64,000 nt of DNA, taken from the NCBI RefSeq assembly GCF_011758805.1, contig NZ_JAANOW010000001.1, positions 1,798,001-1,862,000 on the forward strand, written 5' to 3'. This DNA comes from Mycolicibacterium fluoranthenivorans. Lineage in GTDB: Bacteria > Actinomycetota > Actinomycetes > Mycobacteriales > Mycobacteriaceae. The notes below the pieces were generated by a model. It was not told the origin of the DNA. It made no database searches and saw nothing but the letters and a program-made list of their open reading frames with translations. Below are positions 7,553 through 17,174 of this stretch, one piece after another. The translations under genes and the position numbers were made by a program. Each line of letters opens with the position of its first letter. Positions within the stretch are counted from its first letter, which is position 1.

Positions 7553-8500
7553 TCAGGACTTTTTCGCCGCGGGTGCCACGACGGCCAGAGCGTCCGGGAC
7601 CGACGTGAACGTCATGGTTTCCCGCTTTCCGATGTAATCACCGTCAATTTGGCAGTCGACGGGTGTGGCGCTGGTCACCCGCAGCCAGGGCAGGTCGTCC
7701 TCGCGGATGAGATGGCGAGCCTTGATGTCCGGTTTGGCCGAGATCATCCGTCGCACCAGCCCGAGGTTGGCCCACACGTTCATGCTCGTGGTCGCGAAGA
7801 CGCCGAGCCCGGTATCGAAGGTCGTGGTGGGGTTCGTCCAGACCGGACGGGTGTTGGCGTAGGTCCACGGGCTGGAGTTGGACACGAAGACGAAATGGAC
7901 GCCCGGTACGGGATCGCGGTCCGGGAGCTCGAGGGTCAGGGTGGGTTCCTTGCGGGCGTTGGCGAGCACTTCCCGGATCGCCACGCGGATGTAGCGCCCT
8001 GCGGTGACCTTGCGGCCCTTCTCACGCTGCGCCTCCACCGCGGCGACGACGGCTCCGTCCACGCCCATCCCCGCGGTGAACACGCCCCACCGCTCGCCGC
8101 AGTGCATGAGGCCGATACGGCGCCATGCGGCACCGTTGCGGTGCGCGCTGAGCAGGTCCACGAGCTGGTTGGTCGCCTCGATCGGGTCCGGGCTGATACC
8201 CAATGAGCGGGCGAACACATTCGCCGAACCGCCGGGCACGATGCCGACCGCGGGCGTCTTGGGTGCCGGGTTCTCCAGGATGCCGTTGACCACCTCGTTC
8301 ACCGTGCCGTCACCACCGTGCACGATCACCACGTCGATGCCCGCCGCGGTGGCCTCCCGGCCGATCTCGATGGCGTGCCCGCGGTGGTTGGTGTGCACCA
8401 CGCTGAGCTCGGTGCGGCTCTCCAGGGCGTGTGCCAGCAGATCACGTCCCGCGGCGGTGGTCGACGTAGCGTTCGGGTTCACGATCAGCACGGCACGCAC
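7553..8500 (-). CDS. Diacylglycerol kinase-family lipid kinase
   Basis: A 315-residue DAGK/sphingosine-kinase-type protein. The N-terminal nucleotide-binding fold has LIVNPNATS and the signature HGGDGTVNEVVNG (about residues 61-73), then GIVPGGSANVFARSLG. The C-terminal beta-domain has FTAGMGVDGAVV and VDCQIDGDY. It probably phosphorylates a lipid alcohol at the membrane face; the substrate is unknown. It corresponds to Rv3218 in gene order after whiB1. GTG 8500 is the start. The catabolic island begins directly upstream. Confidence 0.88.
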   Translation of the reverse strand: MRAVLIVNPNATSTTAAGRDLLAHALESRTELSVVHTNHRGHAIEIGREATAAGIDVVIVHGGDGTVNEVVNGILENPAPKTPAVGIVPGGSANVFARSLGISPDPIEATNQLVDLLSAHRNGAAWRRIGLMHCGERWGVFTAGMGVDGAVVAAVEAQREKGRKVTAGRYIRVAIREVLANARKEPTLTLELPDRDPVPGVHFVFVSNSSPWTYANTRPVWTNPTTTFDTGLGVFATTSMNVWANLGLVRRMISAKPDIKARHLIREDDLPWLRVTSATPVDCQIDGDYIGKRETMTFTSVPDALAVVAPAAKKS

Positions 8501-8614
8501 GGGGTATCAGCCTAACCTGGAACGGCCGTACTCCGCCGCGGCCACGGCAACGCCAGGTAGCCGGCGCATGACCATCGGGTGTTGTGTTGGCGCACAGATG
8601 ATCTCGTGAGCCGG

Positions 8615-9502
8615 CTACAGGTCGGACTGCTCGTGGAGTACCCGTAACACATTCTCGATCAGCGGGGACCGGTCGCCGCCCAGGTGGGCGGCGACCAGAT
8701 CCACGCCCAGGCTCTCCGGTACCAGCGGGAGGTAGCGCACCCCGGCGATGTCGAGCGCCGCGGTCGGTGCGGGAACGATCGCCACGCCCAGTCCCGCGGC
8801 CACCAAGGTGACCAGAGTCGAGGTCTCCATCACCTCGTGCCGGACCCGAGGGACGAATCCGGCCTCGGCGCACACCGCGGACAGCACGCTGCTCATCACC
8901 GAGCGCCCCTGGCTCGCGTGGGCGATGAAATCCGCCTCGCGCAGGTCCTCGACGGCCAAGGTGTCGCGGACGGTCAGCGGGTGTTCGGCGGGCAATGCCA
9001 CCAGGAGTCGGTCCCGCCGGATCGTCTCGGTGACAATGCCGTCCTGCTGCACCGGAGGGCGCAGCAAGGCCAGGTCGATATCGCCGGCCGCCAGTGCCGC
9101 CAGTTGTGCGGGGGCGAGCATCTCGCCGCGCACGCTGACCTCCACGCCGGGCAGTGACTCGCCCAGCGCACGCACCAGCCTGGGCAGCAGAGAGTAGGTG
9201 GCCGAGCCGACGCAGCCGATGGCGAGCTGGCCCTCGGTCCCGCCGGAGATCCGGCGGGCCTGCGCGCCGGCGTCGTCCACGGCGTCGAGGATCCGGATGA
9301 CGCGGGCGTGGTAGGCCCGGCCGGCGGGAGTGAGCTCGACGCTGCGCGTGGTGCGGGTCAGCAGGGCGACGCCGAGCTCGGTCTCGAGCTGGCGAATCTG
9401 CTGGGACAGGGGTGGCTGCGCGATGTGCAGGCTTTCTGCGGCACGGCCGAAATGCAGGTGTTCGGCGACGGCGCGGAAGTAGCGCAGGTGACGAAGCTCC
9501 AC
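8615..9502 (-). CDS. LysR-type regulator, CatR/BenM-like, for the pcaF operon
   Basis: A 295-residue LTTR. The N-terminal winged helix (MELRHLRYFRAVAEHLHFGR...LHIAQPPLSQQIRQLE) is of the aromatic-degradation subgroup. The co-inducer domain follows from about residue 90. It is divergent from pcaF, with 77 bases between starts, the classical layout for an activator responding to a muconate or beta-ketoadipate pathway intermediate. The AT-rich spacer includes CTAT-N8-ATAG at 9513-9528, a possible binding dyad, though it does not fit the ATAC-N7-GTAT consensus exactly. GTG 9502 start. Confidence 0.9.
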   Translation of the reverse strand: MELRHLRYFRAVAEHLHFGRAAESLHIAQPPLSQQIRQLETELGVALLTRTTRSVELTPAGRAYHARVIRILDAVDDAGAQARRISGGTEGQLAIGCVGSATYSLLPRLVRALGESLPGVEVSVRGEMLAPAQLAALAAGDIDLALLRPPVQQDGIVTETIRRDRLLVALPAEHPLTVRDTLAVEDLREADFIAHASQGRSVMSSVLSAVCAEAGFVPRVRHEVMETSTLVTLVAAGLGVAIVPAPTAALDIAGVRYLPLVPESLGVDLVAAHLGGDRSPLIENVLRVLHEQSDL

Positions 9503-9579
9503 AATTGAGACTCTATACCTATCAATAGTGCTTATCTAAGTACTTCAGAATATGGCGCTGGGGTCCTAACGTCGGATGC

Positions 9580-10787
<1,208 letters not shown>

Positions 10788-10791
<4 letters not shown>

Positions 10792-11540
10792 GCGCCGTCG
10801 AGGTGTACGCCGTCGTGACCGGGTCCGGCCCGGCCGTAGTGTTGTCCAACTCCCTGGGTTCCGACCACCGGATGTGGGACGCCCAGGTGGCCGAGCTTGA
10901 GAAGCACTTCACCGTGGTGCGTTACGACACCCGTGGCCACGGCGCCTCCCCGGTGCCCACCGGCCCCTACTCGATCGACGATCTCACCGATGACCTGGTC
11001 GCCCTGCTGGACCGTCTCGACATCGAGCGAGCCCATGTGGTGGGCCTGTCACTCGGCGGGATGACCGCCATGCGACTGGCGGCCCGCAACCCCGAACGCG
11101 TCGACCGGATGGTCCTGCTGTGCACCGGGGCTCACCTGCCGCCCGCGCAGGGCTGGATCGACCGGGCCGCCACCGTCCGGGCCGGTGGCAGTGTCGCGGT
11201 CGCCGAGGCGGTGGTCGCGCGCTGGTTCAGTCCCGGTTACTCGGGCGACCGCACGTACTGGCAGCAGATGGTGGCCGCCACGGATGCCGAAGGGTACGCG
11301 GCATGCTGTGAGGCCATCGCGACACTCGATATACGCGAACAACTTCAGGGCATCGCCGCGCCGACGCTCGCCATCGCCGGCAGCGACGATCCCGCCACCC
11401 CGCCCGCCGTACTCGCCTCGATCGCCGACGCCGTACCGGGTGCCCGGCTGTTCGTCGTCGAGCAGGCCGCGCATCTGGCCAACGCCGAACAGCCCGCCAT
11501 CATCACCTCCGCCATCATCGATCACCTGGAGCAGTCATGA
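10788..11540 (+). CDS. pcaD: 3-oxoadipate enol-lactonase
   Basis: A 250-residue alpha/beta-hydrolase from GTG 10788, which overlaps the pcaF stop. Features in order: oxyanion region SNSLGSDHRMWD, RYDTRGHGASP, nucleophile elbow GLSLGGM, late Asp in AGSDDPATPP and catalytic His in QAAHLANAEQP. It hydrolyses 3-oxoadipate enol-lactone to 3-oxoadipate. In many actinobacteria pcaD is fused to pcaC (pcaL); here it is separate, and pcaC lies in a different, oppositely oriented operon. Stop overlaps the pcaI start. Confidence 0.9.
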
Positions 11541-12313
11541 CCCTCAACAAGGTCGTCGGTTCGGCCGCCGAGGCGGTCGCCGATATCCCGAACGGCGCGA
11601 GCCTGGCCGTCGGTGGATTCGGATTGGCCGGAATCCCTTGGTTTCTCATCAGTGCGTTGCTTGAGCAGGGTGCCGGCGATCTCACCATCGTCAGCAACAA
11701 CTGCGGTGTGGACGGGGCCGGCCTGGGCCTGCTGCTCGAGGCCCGCCGGATCAGCCGGGTGGTCGCGTCGTACGTCGGCGAGAACAAGGAATTCGCGCGG
11801 CAGTACCTGGCCGGTGAGCTGACGGTGGAACTCACCCCGCAGGGCACGCTGGCCGAGCGGCTGCGGGCCGGCGGCAGCGGAATCGGAGCGTTCTTCACCC
11901 CGACCGGTGTGGGCACGCTGGTGGCCGAAGGGGGTCTGCCGTGGCGCTATCGCAGCGACGGTTCGGTCGCGCTCGCGTCACCGGCCAAGGAGGTACGCAC
12001 CTTCGGCGACAAGGAGATGGTGCTGGAGGAGTCCATCGTCACCGACTATGCGTTGGTGCGAGCGGCAGTTGTCGACAAGGCGGGCAACTGCAAGTTCCAT
12101 GCCGCCGCCAGGAATTTCAACCCACCCGCGGCCATGGCGGGACGGATCACCGTGGTCGAGGCCGAGCAGGTCGTCGAGGTCGGGGCCTTGCATCCTGACG
12201 AGATCCACCTGCCGGGCATCTTCGTGAAGCGGATCGTCGAGTTGACCCCGGAGCAGGCCGCCCACAAGGACATCGAGAAGCGCACCATCCGAGCCCGAGG
12301 AGCCGACCAGTGA
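11537..12313 (+). CDS. pcaI: 3-oxoadipate CoA-transferase subunit A
   Basis: A 258-residue alpha subunit of a family I CoA transferase. It shows the glycine-rich opening [19 protein letters not shown], the FxPxxG-type segment [10 protein letters not shown], and the [15 protein letters not shown] block. With PcaJ it would transfer CoA from succinyl-CoA to 3-oxoadipate. It overlaps pcaD by ATGA and pcaJ by GTGA, so all four genes are translationally coupled. Succinyl-CoA:acetoacetate transferase is the alternative on sequence alone. Confidence 0.88.
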   Translation: MTLNKVVGSAAEAVADIPNGASLAVGGFGLAGIPWFLISALLEQGAGDLTIVSNNCGVDGAGLGLLLEARRISRVVASYVGENKEFARQYLAGELTVELTPQGTLAERLRAGGSGIGAFFTPTGVGTLVAEGGLPWRYRSDGSVALASPAKEVRTFGDKEMVLEESIVTDYALVRAAVVDKAGNCKFHAAARNFNPPAAMAGRITVVEAEQVVEVGALHPDEIHLPGIFVKRIVELTPEQAAHKDIEKRTIRARGADQ

Positions 12314-12984
12314 GCTGGACCCGCGATGAGATGGCAGCTCGTGCCGCTCGTGAACTGCGCGATGGTGACTACGTCAACCTCGGTATCGGGCTGCCCACGC
12401 TGATCCCCGACTACCTGCCGGCAGGCTCGGATGTCACGCTGCACGCCGAGAACGGCATCCTCGGTGTCGGGCCGTTCCCCTATGACGATGAGGTCGATCC
12501 CGACCTGATCAATGCGGGCAAGCAGACCGTGTCGGTGGTGCCGGGGGCGTCGTTCTTCGACTCCGCCACCAGTTTCGCGATGATCCGCGGGGGCCACGTC
12601 GACGTCGCCGTCCTGGGTGGCATGCAGGTCGCCGCAAACGGCGACCTGGCCAACTGGATGGTGCCCGGATCGATGGTCAAGGGGATGGGCGGTGCGATGG
12701 ATCTGGTCAGCGGGGCCGGCCGGGTCATCGTGCTGATGGACCACGTCGCCAAATCCGGTGCGGCCAAGTTGGTGTCAGCCTGCGACCTGCCGCTCACCGG
12801 CAAGGGTGTAGTCAGTCAGGTCATCACCGATCTCGGCGTGTTCGATGTGACCGGTGACGGATTCGCGGTCGTCGAGCTGGCCCCCGGTGTCACCCTCGAG
12901 GACGTTGTTGCCAAGACGGGTGCGCCCGTCCTTCACGCCGAGTGGCCACTTATGACGCGCAAACCTGCGGAAAGCGTGCACTAA
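12310..12984 (+). CDS. pcaJ: 3-oxoadipate CoA-transferase subunit B
   Basis: A 224-residue beta subunit. The catalytic glutamate lies in [11 protein letters not shown] at about residues 46-56, and the later motif [18 protein letters not shown] is typical. It is the last gene of pcaF-pcaD-pcaI-pcaJ. The stop is 23 bases from the end of the convergent peptidase gene, with no obvious strong terminator in that gap. Confidence 0.9.
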   Translation: MSWTRDEMAARAARELRDGDYVNLGIGLPTLIPDYLPAGSDVTLHAENGILGVGPFPYDDEVDPDLINAGKQTVSVVPGASFFDSATSFAMIRGGHVDVAVLGGMQVAANGDLANWMVPGSMVKGMGGAMDLVSGAGRVIVLMDHVAKSGAAKLVSACDLPLTGKGVVSQVITDLGVFDVTGDGFAVVELAPGVTLEDVVAKTGAPVLHAEWPLMTRKPAESVH

Positions 12985-13007
12985 CTGGCCACTGGGCGCC
13001 CCCAACA

Positions 13008-13523
13008 TCAGCCCGCGGCGTCGGGCAGCAGCGCCGGGCAGTTCCCGTACGGGTCGGCGGTCAGTTCGAAATGCCACAGTTCGTTGGCGTACGTCCGGCA
13101 CAGCCCGAATCGGGCACCGTTGGTGATCAGCCATTGGTCGGCACCTGTCCCGCCGACGTCGACCGCGGCACCGAAGACGTGCTTGGAGTGCTCCGGGGTC
13201 TGCACGTACTGACGGGCCGCCGCCAGGCTGCCGTACGTGGCCACCGCGTCGTCGAGGAGGCGCTGCTGGAATTCGGGGGAGCGCCAGCCGGAGGTGATGG
13301 TCATGGTGACGCCGTCGGCTGCCGCCGCGGTCGTGGCATTCTGGATGGCGGTGAGCAGCGCCGGATCAAGCCGGCCGATCGCCGGATTCTGCACGTCGAA
13401 CGCGGTGAGCACCTGGTCATCGGTCAGCGAGCCGTCCGCGGTATCGGCCTGGGCCACGGGCGCCGCCAGCAAACCGATCACCAGGGCACCCACCGCCAGC
13501 CCGATCACCTTCGTCGTCCGCAT
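13008..13523 (-). CDS. Secreted D-alanyl-D-alanine carboxypeptidase, VanY/M15B family
   Basis: A 171-residue protein from ATG 13523 with an N-terminal signal peptide (MRTTKVIGLAVGALVIGLLA then APVAQADT, likely cleaved after VAQA). The mature part has the zinc-peptidase pattern: SGWRSPEFQQRLLDD, SKHVFGAAVDVGG (Zn His and Asp) and NELWHFEL (catalytic segment and Zn His). It would trim or recycle peptidoglycan stem peptides outside the membrane. A 39-residue upstream extension is in frame but precedes the signal peptide and was rejected. Confidence 0.87.
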   Translation of the reverse strand: MRTTKVIGLAVGALVIGLLAAPVAQADTADGSLTDDQVLTAFDVQNPAIGRLDPALLTAIQNATTAAAADGVTMTITSGWRSPEFQQRLLDDAVATYGSLAAARQYVQTPEHSKHVFGAAVDVGGTGADQWLITNGARFGLCRTYANELWHFELTADPYGNCPALLPDAAG

Positions 13524-13533
13524 GTCCGCCAGC

Positions 13534-13935
13534 CTACGTTCGCTCTCCTGGGAAGATGCCGTCGACATAGCGCCACGCGCCGTCACGACCACGACGGAAC
13601 CGGCTGCGCTCGTGCAGGATCTGCCGCCGACCGTGGGCAACGTACTGGGCGCGGAATTCGACGATTCCGGTCGCGTCAGCCGGCCCGCCGGCTTCGGTGT
13701 CCACGATCTGCAGCCGGCGCCAGGCCATGGTGTCGTCCAATTCCAGCCCAGCGGGCCGGGTGGCCGGATCCCAGCTGGCCAGCAGGTACTCGACCGCGCC
13801 GAGGGCGAAAGCGCTGAAACGCGAACGCATCAGCGCTTCGGCGGTGGCAGCGGACCGCTCGCCGCGATGCAACGCGCCACAGCACTCGTCGTAATCCGTA
13901 CCGGACCCGCAGGGGCAGGTGTCACGGCCGGGCAC
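13534..13935 (-). CDS. YchJ-like SEC-C motif protein, UPF0225
   Basis: A 133-residue protein with an N-terminal zinc-binding SEC-C-like motif CPCGSGTDYDECCG at residues 7-20, followed by the family segments LMRSRFSAFALGAVEYLLASW and a C-terminal beta-rich NTF2-like part (ILHERSRFRR...WRYVDG). The function of the family is not established. The GTG start at 13935 overlaps the end of the upstream LysR gene by 14 bases. Confidence 0.85.
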   Translation of the reverse strand: MPGRDTCPCGSGTDYDECCGALHRGERSAATAEALMRSRFSAFALGAVEYLLASWDPATRPAGLELDDTMAWRRLQIVDTEAGGPADATGIVEFRAQYVAHGRRQILHERSRFRRGRDGAWRYVDGIFPGERT

Positions 13936-14839
13936 GTGCCAGCTCCAGTTCGCCGGCGAGCTGATCCACCAGTGCCTCCGCGTCCGGCTGGGCTGTCACC
14001 CATGCGAGCGCGATCTGTGCTGGGGCCCACGTGCTTTCGTCGATGGGAATGAGTTTGAACTCCGGCGGTGAGAAGATCCGGCCGATGAAGGACGCCGGTG
14101 CGTAGGTGACCACCGCGACCAGCTGGCGGTTGAACACCTGGGTGGCCATCTCAAGCTCACCGCCGAGTTGGTTGGTGGTGCGCACGATTCTGGTGATGCC
14201 GCGGGCATTGAGGCTGCGGGTGAGGCCGGCCAGCACCACCGGGTTGGGCCGGGCGAAGTCGATCACCACGTCCCGGTCGCGCAGCGCCTCGATGGTGACC
14301 AGATCGTGGGCGGCCAGCGGATCGTCGTAGCGGACCGCGATGGCGCCCGGATACCGGGCCACCACGCGGTGCTGCAGGCGCTTGTCCGAGGACGGCAGAT
14401 GGATGAGTCCGATGTCCAGGTTCCCGGACACCAGCTTGGCGGTCACCTCGGCGGCCGAGCCTGGCAGGCTGAACTCTGCCGGGACGGGCAGGGCGGCAAC
14501 CGTGGTCTCCAGTAGCGCAAGGAAATCCGACGGTGCGTAGGCGGTGGCGCCGATCCGCACGGGCGCGGCGGCACCGGTGATCCGTGCCGCGGCCGCGCTC
14601 AGGTCGTCGACCCGGCGCAGGATGTCGCGCGCCGGCTCGAGCAGTTGCGTGCCCAGCGGGGTGAGTCGGACCTCGTGGTAGTTGCGTTCGAACAACGGCC
14701 CGCCGAGTTCGCGTTCCAGCAGCTTGATCTGCTTGCTGAGCGGGGGAGGGGTGATCATCAGCCGGTCGGCGGCACGTTTGAAGTGCAGTTCGTCGGCGAC
14801 TGCGACGAAGTATCGCAACCGGGTGATGTCGATACCCAT
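13922..14839 (-). CDS. LysR-type transcriptional regulator
   Basis: A 305-residue LTTR with the winged-helix opening ITRLRYFVAVADELHFKRAA followed by MITPPPLSKQIKLLERELG, then a type 2 periplasmic-binding-like effector domain from about residue 92. It follows the CoA-transferase gene by 21 bases on the same strand, so it is probably the regulator of the acyl-CoA dehydrogenase/CoA transferase module or of the pca genes. Its ligand is not deducible from the sequence. Confidence 0.85.
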   Translation of the reverse strand: MGIDITRLRYFVAVADELHFKRAADRLMITPPPLSKQIKLLERELGGPLFERNYHEVRLTPLGTQLLEPARDILRRVDDLSAAAARITGAAAPVRIGATAYAPSDFLALLETTVAALPVPAEFSLPGSAAEVTAKLVSGNLDIGLIHLPSSDKRLQHRVVARYPGAIAVRYDDPLAAHDLVTIEALRDRDVVIDFARPNPVVLAGLTRSLNARGITRIVRTTNQLGGELEMATQVFNRQLVAVVTYAPASFIGRIFSPPEFKLIPIDESTWAPAQIALAWVTAQPDAEALVDQLAGELELARARP

Positions 14840-14860
14840 GATCCCCGCATCGTACGAGGC

Positions 14861-17170
14861 TCAGGTGCCGGCGATCTCCAGCACGCCGCGCGCGAGGAGG
14901 TCGTCGATCTGCGGATCGGGTAGTCCCAACAGCTCGCGGGCGATCTCCCGGGTCTGTTCCCCCAGCAGCGGCGCCTGCCGCAGTGGCGGATCGGCGATCC
15001 GCTCGGAGTGGATCTGCACGTTCTCCAACACGAATGGCTCGGCCCCATGCGGGTGCAACTCCTCCCGGAAATCGCGGCGCGCGACGTAGTACTCCCAGTC
15101 CGGTACGTCAGCCGCGTGGAAAACCGCACCCGCGGGGACGCCCGCGGCCTGCAGCAGCTCCATGGCCTCGGCCGGAGTCCGCCGAGCCGTCCATTCGCGC
15201 AGGTCCTCGGTGCCGATCACGGTGCGCAGTGCCTCGCGGTCGGCGGCGTCGCGGACGGTCACCGCGACCCAGGCATCCGCACCGGACGCGGGGAACAGTC
15301 CCCACGGCGCGTCGGGTTCGGCACTGTCGGTGCGGGTGTGTCCACGGCGGGCCAGTACCTCGCCGGCGATCTCGGCGGCCAGATGGCTGAGCATCACCTC
15401 CGACTGCGCCACGCTGACCGCACCGCCGGTGCCGGTGCGTTCCCTGCGCAGCAGCAGGGTCAGCGCGCTCAGCGCCCCGATCCGGGCGGCGACGTGGTCG
15501 GGGTAGACGGTCACGGTGTCGCAGAATGTCTCCGGTTCACCCGGGTACACCCAGAGGTCGGTGAAGCCTGCCGCTGCCCGCACCAGCGGGCCGTAGCCCA
15601 TCCGCGTGGCCCACGGCCCGGTGGGCCCGAACGCCGAACTGTCCACCACCACGATGCCGGGATTGATCGCGCTCAAGGTGGCGTGGTCCATCCCGAGGCT
15701 CGCGGCCACCCCGGGTTTGAAATTGGTCAGCACCACATCGGAGATCTCGACGAGGCGGTGCGCCAATGCACGCCCCTCGGCGCCGCGCAGATCGAGGCCG
15801 ATCGACCGTTTGTTGCGGTGTCCGGCCGCATAGGTGTGGCTCACGGTGGTCAGGTTGCCGCGCAGCCCATCCGGGAACGCGGAGTTCTCGATCTTCACCA
15901 CGTCGGCGCCCAGATCGCCGAACAGCCGGCCGGTATCGCTGCCCACCACGATCACGCCGAGATCGAGTACCCGCACCCCCTCCAGCGGCAGGCCCTCGTG
16001 ACGACGGGGCCGGTCGGCCAGGATCGGCGCGCTGCGGGGTGCGCCGGCGGCGGTATCGGGGGCGTTGAGTGCGCTGGCCCGGTGACCGTCGATCTCGGCC
16101 ACACCGACCGGGACCGGTACGCGGAGCCCGGCCTCGAGTTCCACCTCGCGGAAGAAACCACGCTGTTCGACCTGCTCGGTACGCAGCGCCTCGGGCAGCG
16201 TGAGCACCGCGGCGGTGGGCACGCCGTGGCGCTGGCCCTCGACCTCCAACTCGGCGCGGGTCCGATCGGCGCAGAACCGGCCGATCGCCGCCAGCAGGGC
16301 CGGCGAGCTCAACCGCACGCGCAGGCCGTTGAACGACGGGTCGGCGAATTCGTCGGGCCGGCCCATCCATTCGAACATGCCCTGCCACTGCCGTTTGGCC
16401 AACAGGCAGATCCGGACGTGCCCGTCCTTGCAGGCGATGATGGGGTAACGCAGTTGTTCGGCATCCCAATTGCGGCGCTGCGCGTTCAGGGCGACACCGG
16501 CCGACGCCGTCCCCGCCGTGCCGAACGGCGGGTCGAGGGTCTGCATCGCGCCTTCGAGCACCGAGAAGTCGATGAGATCCCCTGCGCCGGTGCGTAATCG
16601 GTCCAGGAACACGCTGATCGTCATGACGGCGGCCTGTGCGGCGGCGACGTGATAGGGCAGCTGGTGCGCCGGCGGGACCAGGGGCTCGCGTCCCGGGATA
16701 CCCGAGCGGGACAGCTCGCTGCTCAGGGCGTGCAACACCGGGGTGGTGGCCTGCCAGCCGCTGAATCGGGTGTCCCGGCCGAAATCGCTGAGGGACAGGA
16801 TCACCAGGCCCGGGTGCCGGGTGCGGATCGTGGTGACGGACAGCGCCTGCTCGGCCGCGGAACCTGGGGCGGTGTTCTCGATGAGGATGTCCGCGTCGCC
16901 GAGCAGCCGGCTCCAGTCTGCGGCGTCGACCTCCAGCGGAGTCATTCCGTGCCGATTGATCGCCGTCGTCAACGGAACCGAATCGATATGCGGACCAACA
17001 GGTCTGTCCTCGGTGACGCCCGGCAGCAGTACCGGGGTGACCTCTGCGCCGAGGTCGGCGAGCAGCCGGCCGACGGCGGTCATCGGGCCGGAGGACAGGT
17101 CCAGGATCCGGACACCGGACAGCGGCGGGTCGTAAGTCACACTGGGGCGAGCGGAGCGACGGGGATTCAT
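14861..17170 (-). CDS. Double-domain family III (CaiB/BaiF) CoA transferase
   Basis: A 769-residue protein made of two CaiB/BaiF-type domains in tandem (about 15-375 and 390-769). Each half opens with VRxLDL...GRLxxDLGAxV. The C-half keeps the catalytic aspartate in VYPDHVAARIG (D558). The aligned N-half position is tyrosine, in QLPYHVAAAQ (Y173), so only one half looks catalytic. The enzyme would move CoA between carboxylic acids; the substrate is unknown but probably belongs with the two acyl-CoA dehydrogenases upstream. ATG 17170 lies 4 bases after the preceding stop. A copy of the interspersed element (GCGAGCGGAGCGAC, 17147-17160) is translated near the N-terminus. Confidence 0.85.
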   Translation of the reverse strand: MNPRRSARPSVTYDPPLSGVRILDLSSGPMTAVGRLLADLGAEVTPVLLPGVTEDRPVGPHIDSVPLTTAINRHGMTPLEVDAADWSRLLGDADILIENTAPGSAAEQALSVTTIRTRHPGLVILSLSDFGRDTRFSGWQATTPVLHALSSELSRSGIPGREPLVPPAHQLPYHVAAAQAAVMTISVFLDRLRTGAGDLIDFSVLEGAMQTLDPPFGTAGTASAGVALNAQRRNWDAEQLRYPIIACKDGHVRICLLAKRQWQGMFEWMGRPDEFADPSFNGLRVRLSSPALLAAIGRFCADRTRAELEVEGQRHGVPTAAVLTLPEALRTEQVEQRGFFREVELEAGLRVPVPVGVAEIDGHRASALNAPDTAAGAPRSAPILADRPRRHEGLPLEGVRVLDLGVIVVGSDTGRLFGDLGADVVKIENSAFPDGLRGNLTTVSHTYAAGHRNKRSIGLDLRGAEGRALAHRLVEISDVVLTNFKPGVAASLGMDHATLSAINPGIVVVDSSAFGPTGPWATRMGYGPLVRAAAGFTDLWVYPGEPETFCDTVTVYPDHVAARIGALSALTLLLRRERTGTGGAVSVAQSEVMLSHLAAEIAGEVLARRGHTRTDSAEPDAPWGLFPASGADAWVAVTVRDAADREALRTVIGTEDLREWTARRTPAEAMELLQAAGVPAGAVFHAADVPDWEYYVARRDFREELHPHGAEPFVLENVQIHSERIADPPLRQAPLLGEQTREIARELLGLPDPQIDDLLARGVLEIAGT
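17147..17160 (+). repeat. Interspersed element copy, N = G variant, inside a CDS start
   Basis: GCGAGCGGAGCGAC is the only copy with G at the variable position. On the coding strand it lies in the first codons of the CoA-transferase gene and contributes Arg-Arg-Ser-Ala-Arg-Pro, ahead of the conserved domain. Confidence 0.65.
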
Positions 17171-17174
17171 ACGC

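Noticed and set aside
9503..9579. Classical ATAC-N7-GTAT site for the LysR regulator between it and pcaF
   Set aside because: Only one half fits (ATAC at 9515). The visible dyad CTAT-N8-ATAG has a different spacing, so it is mentioned in the regulator entry but not called as a site.
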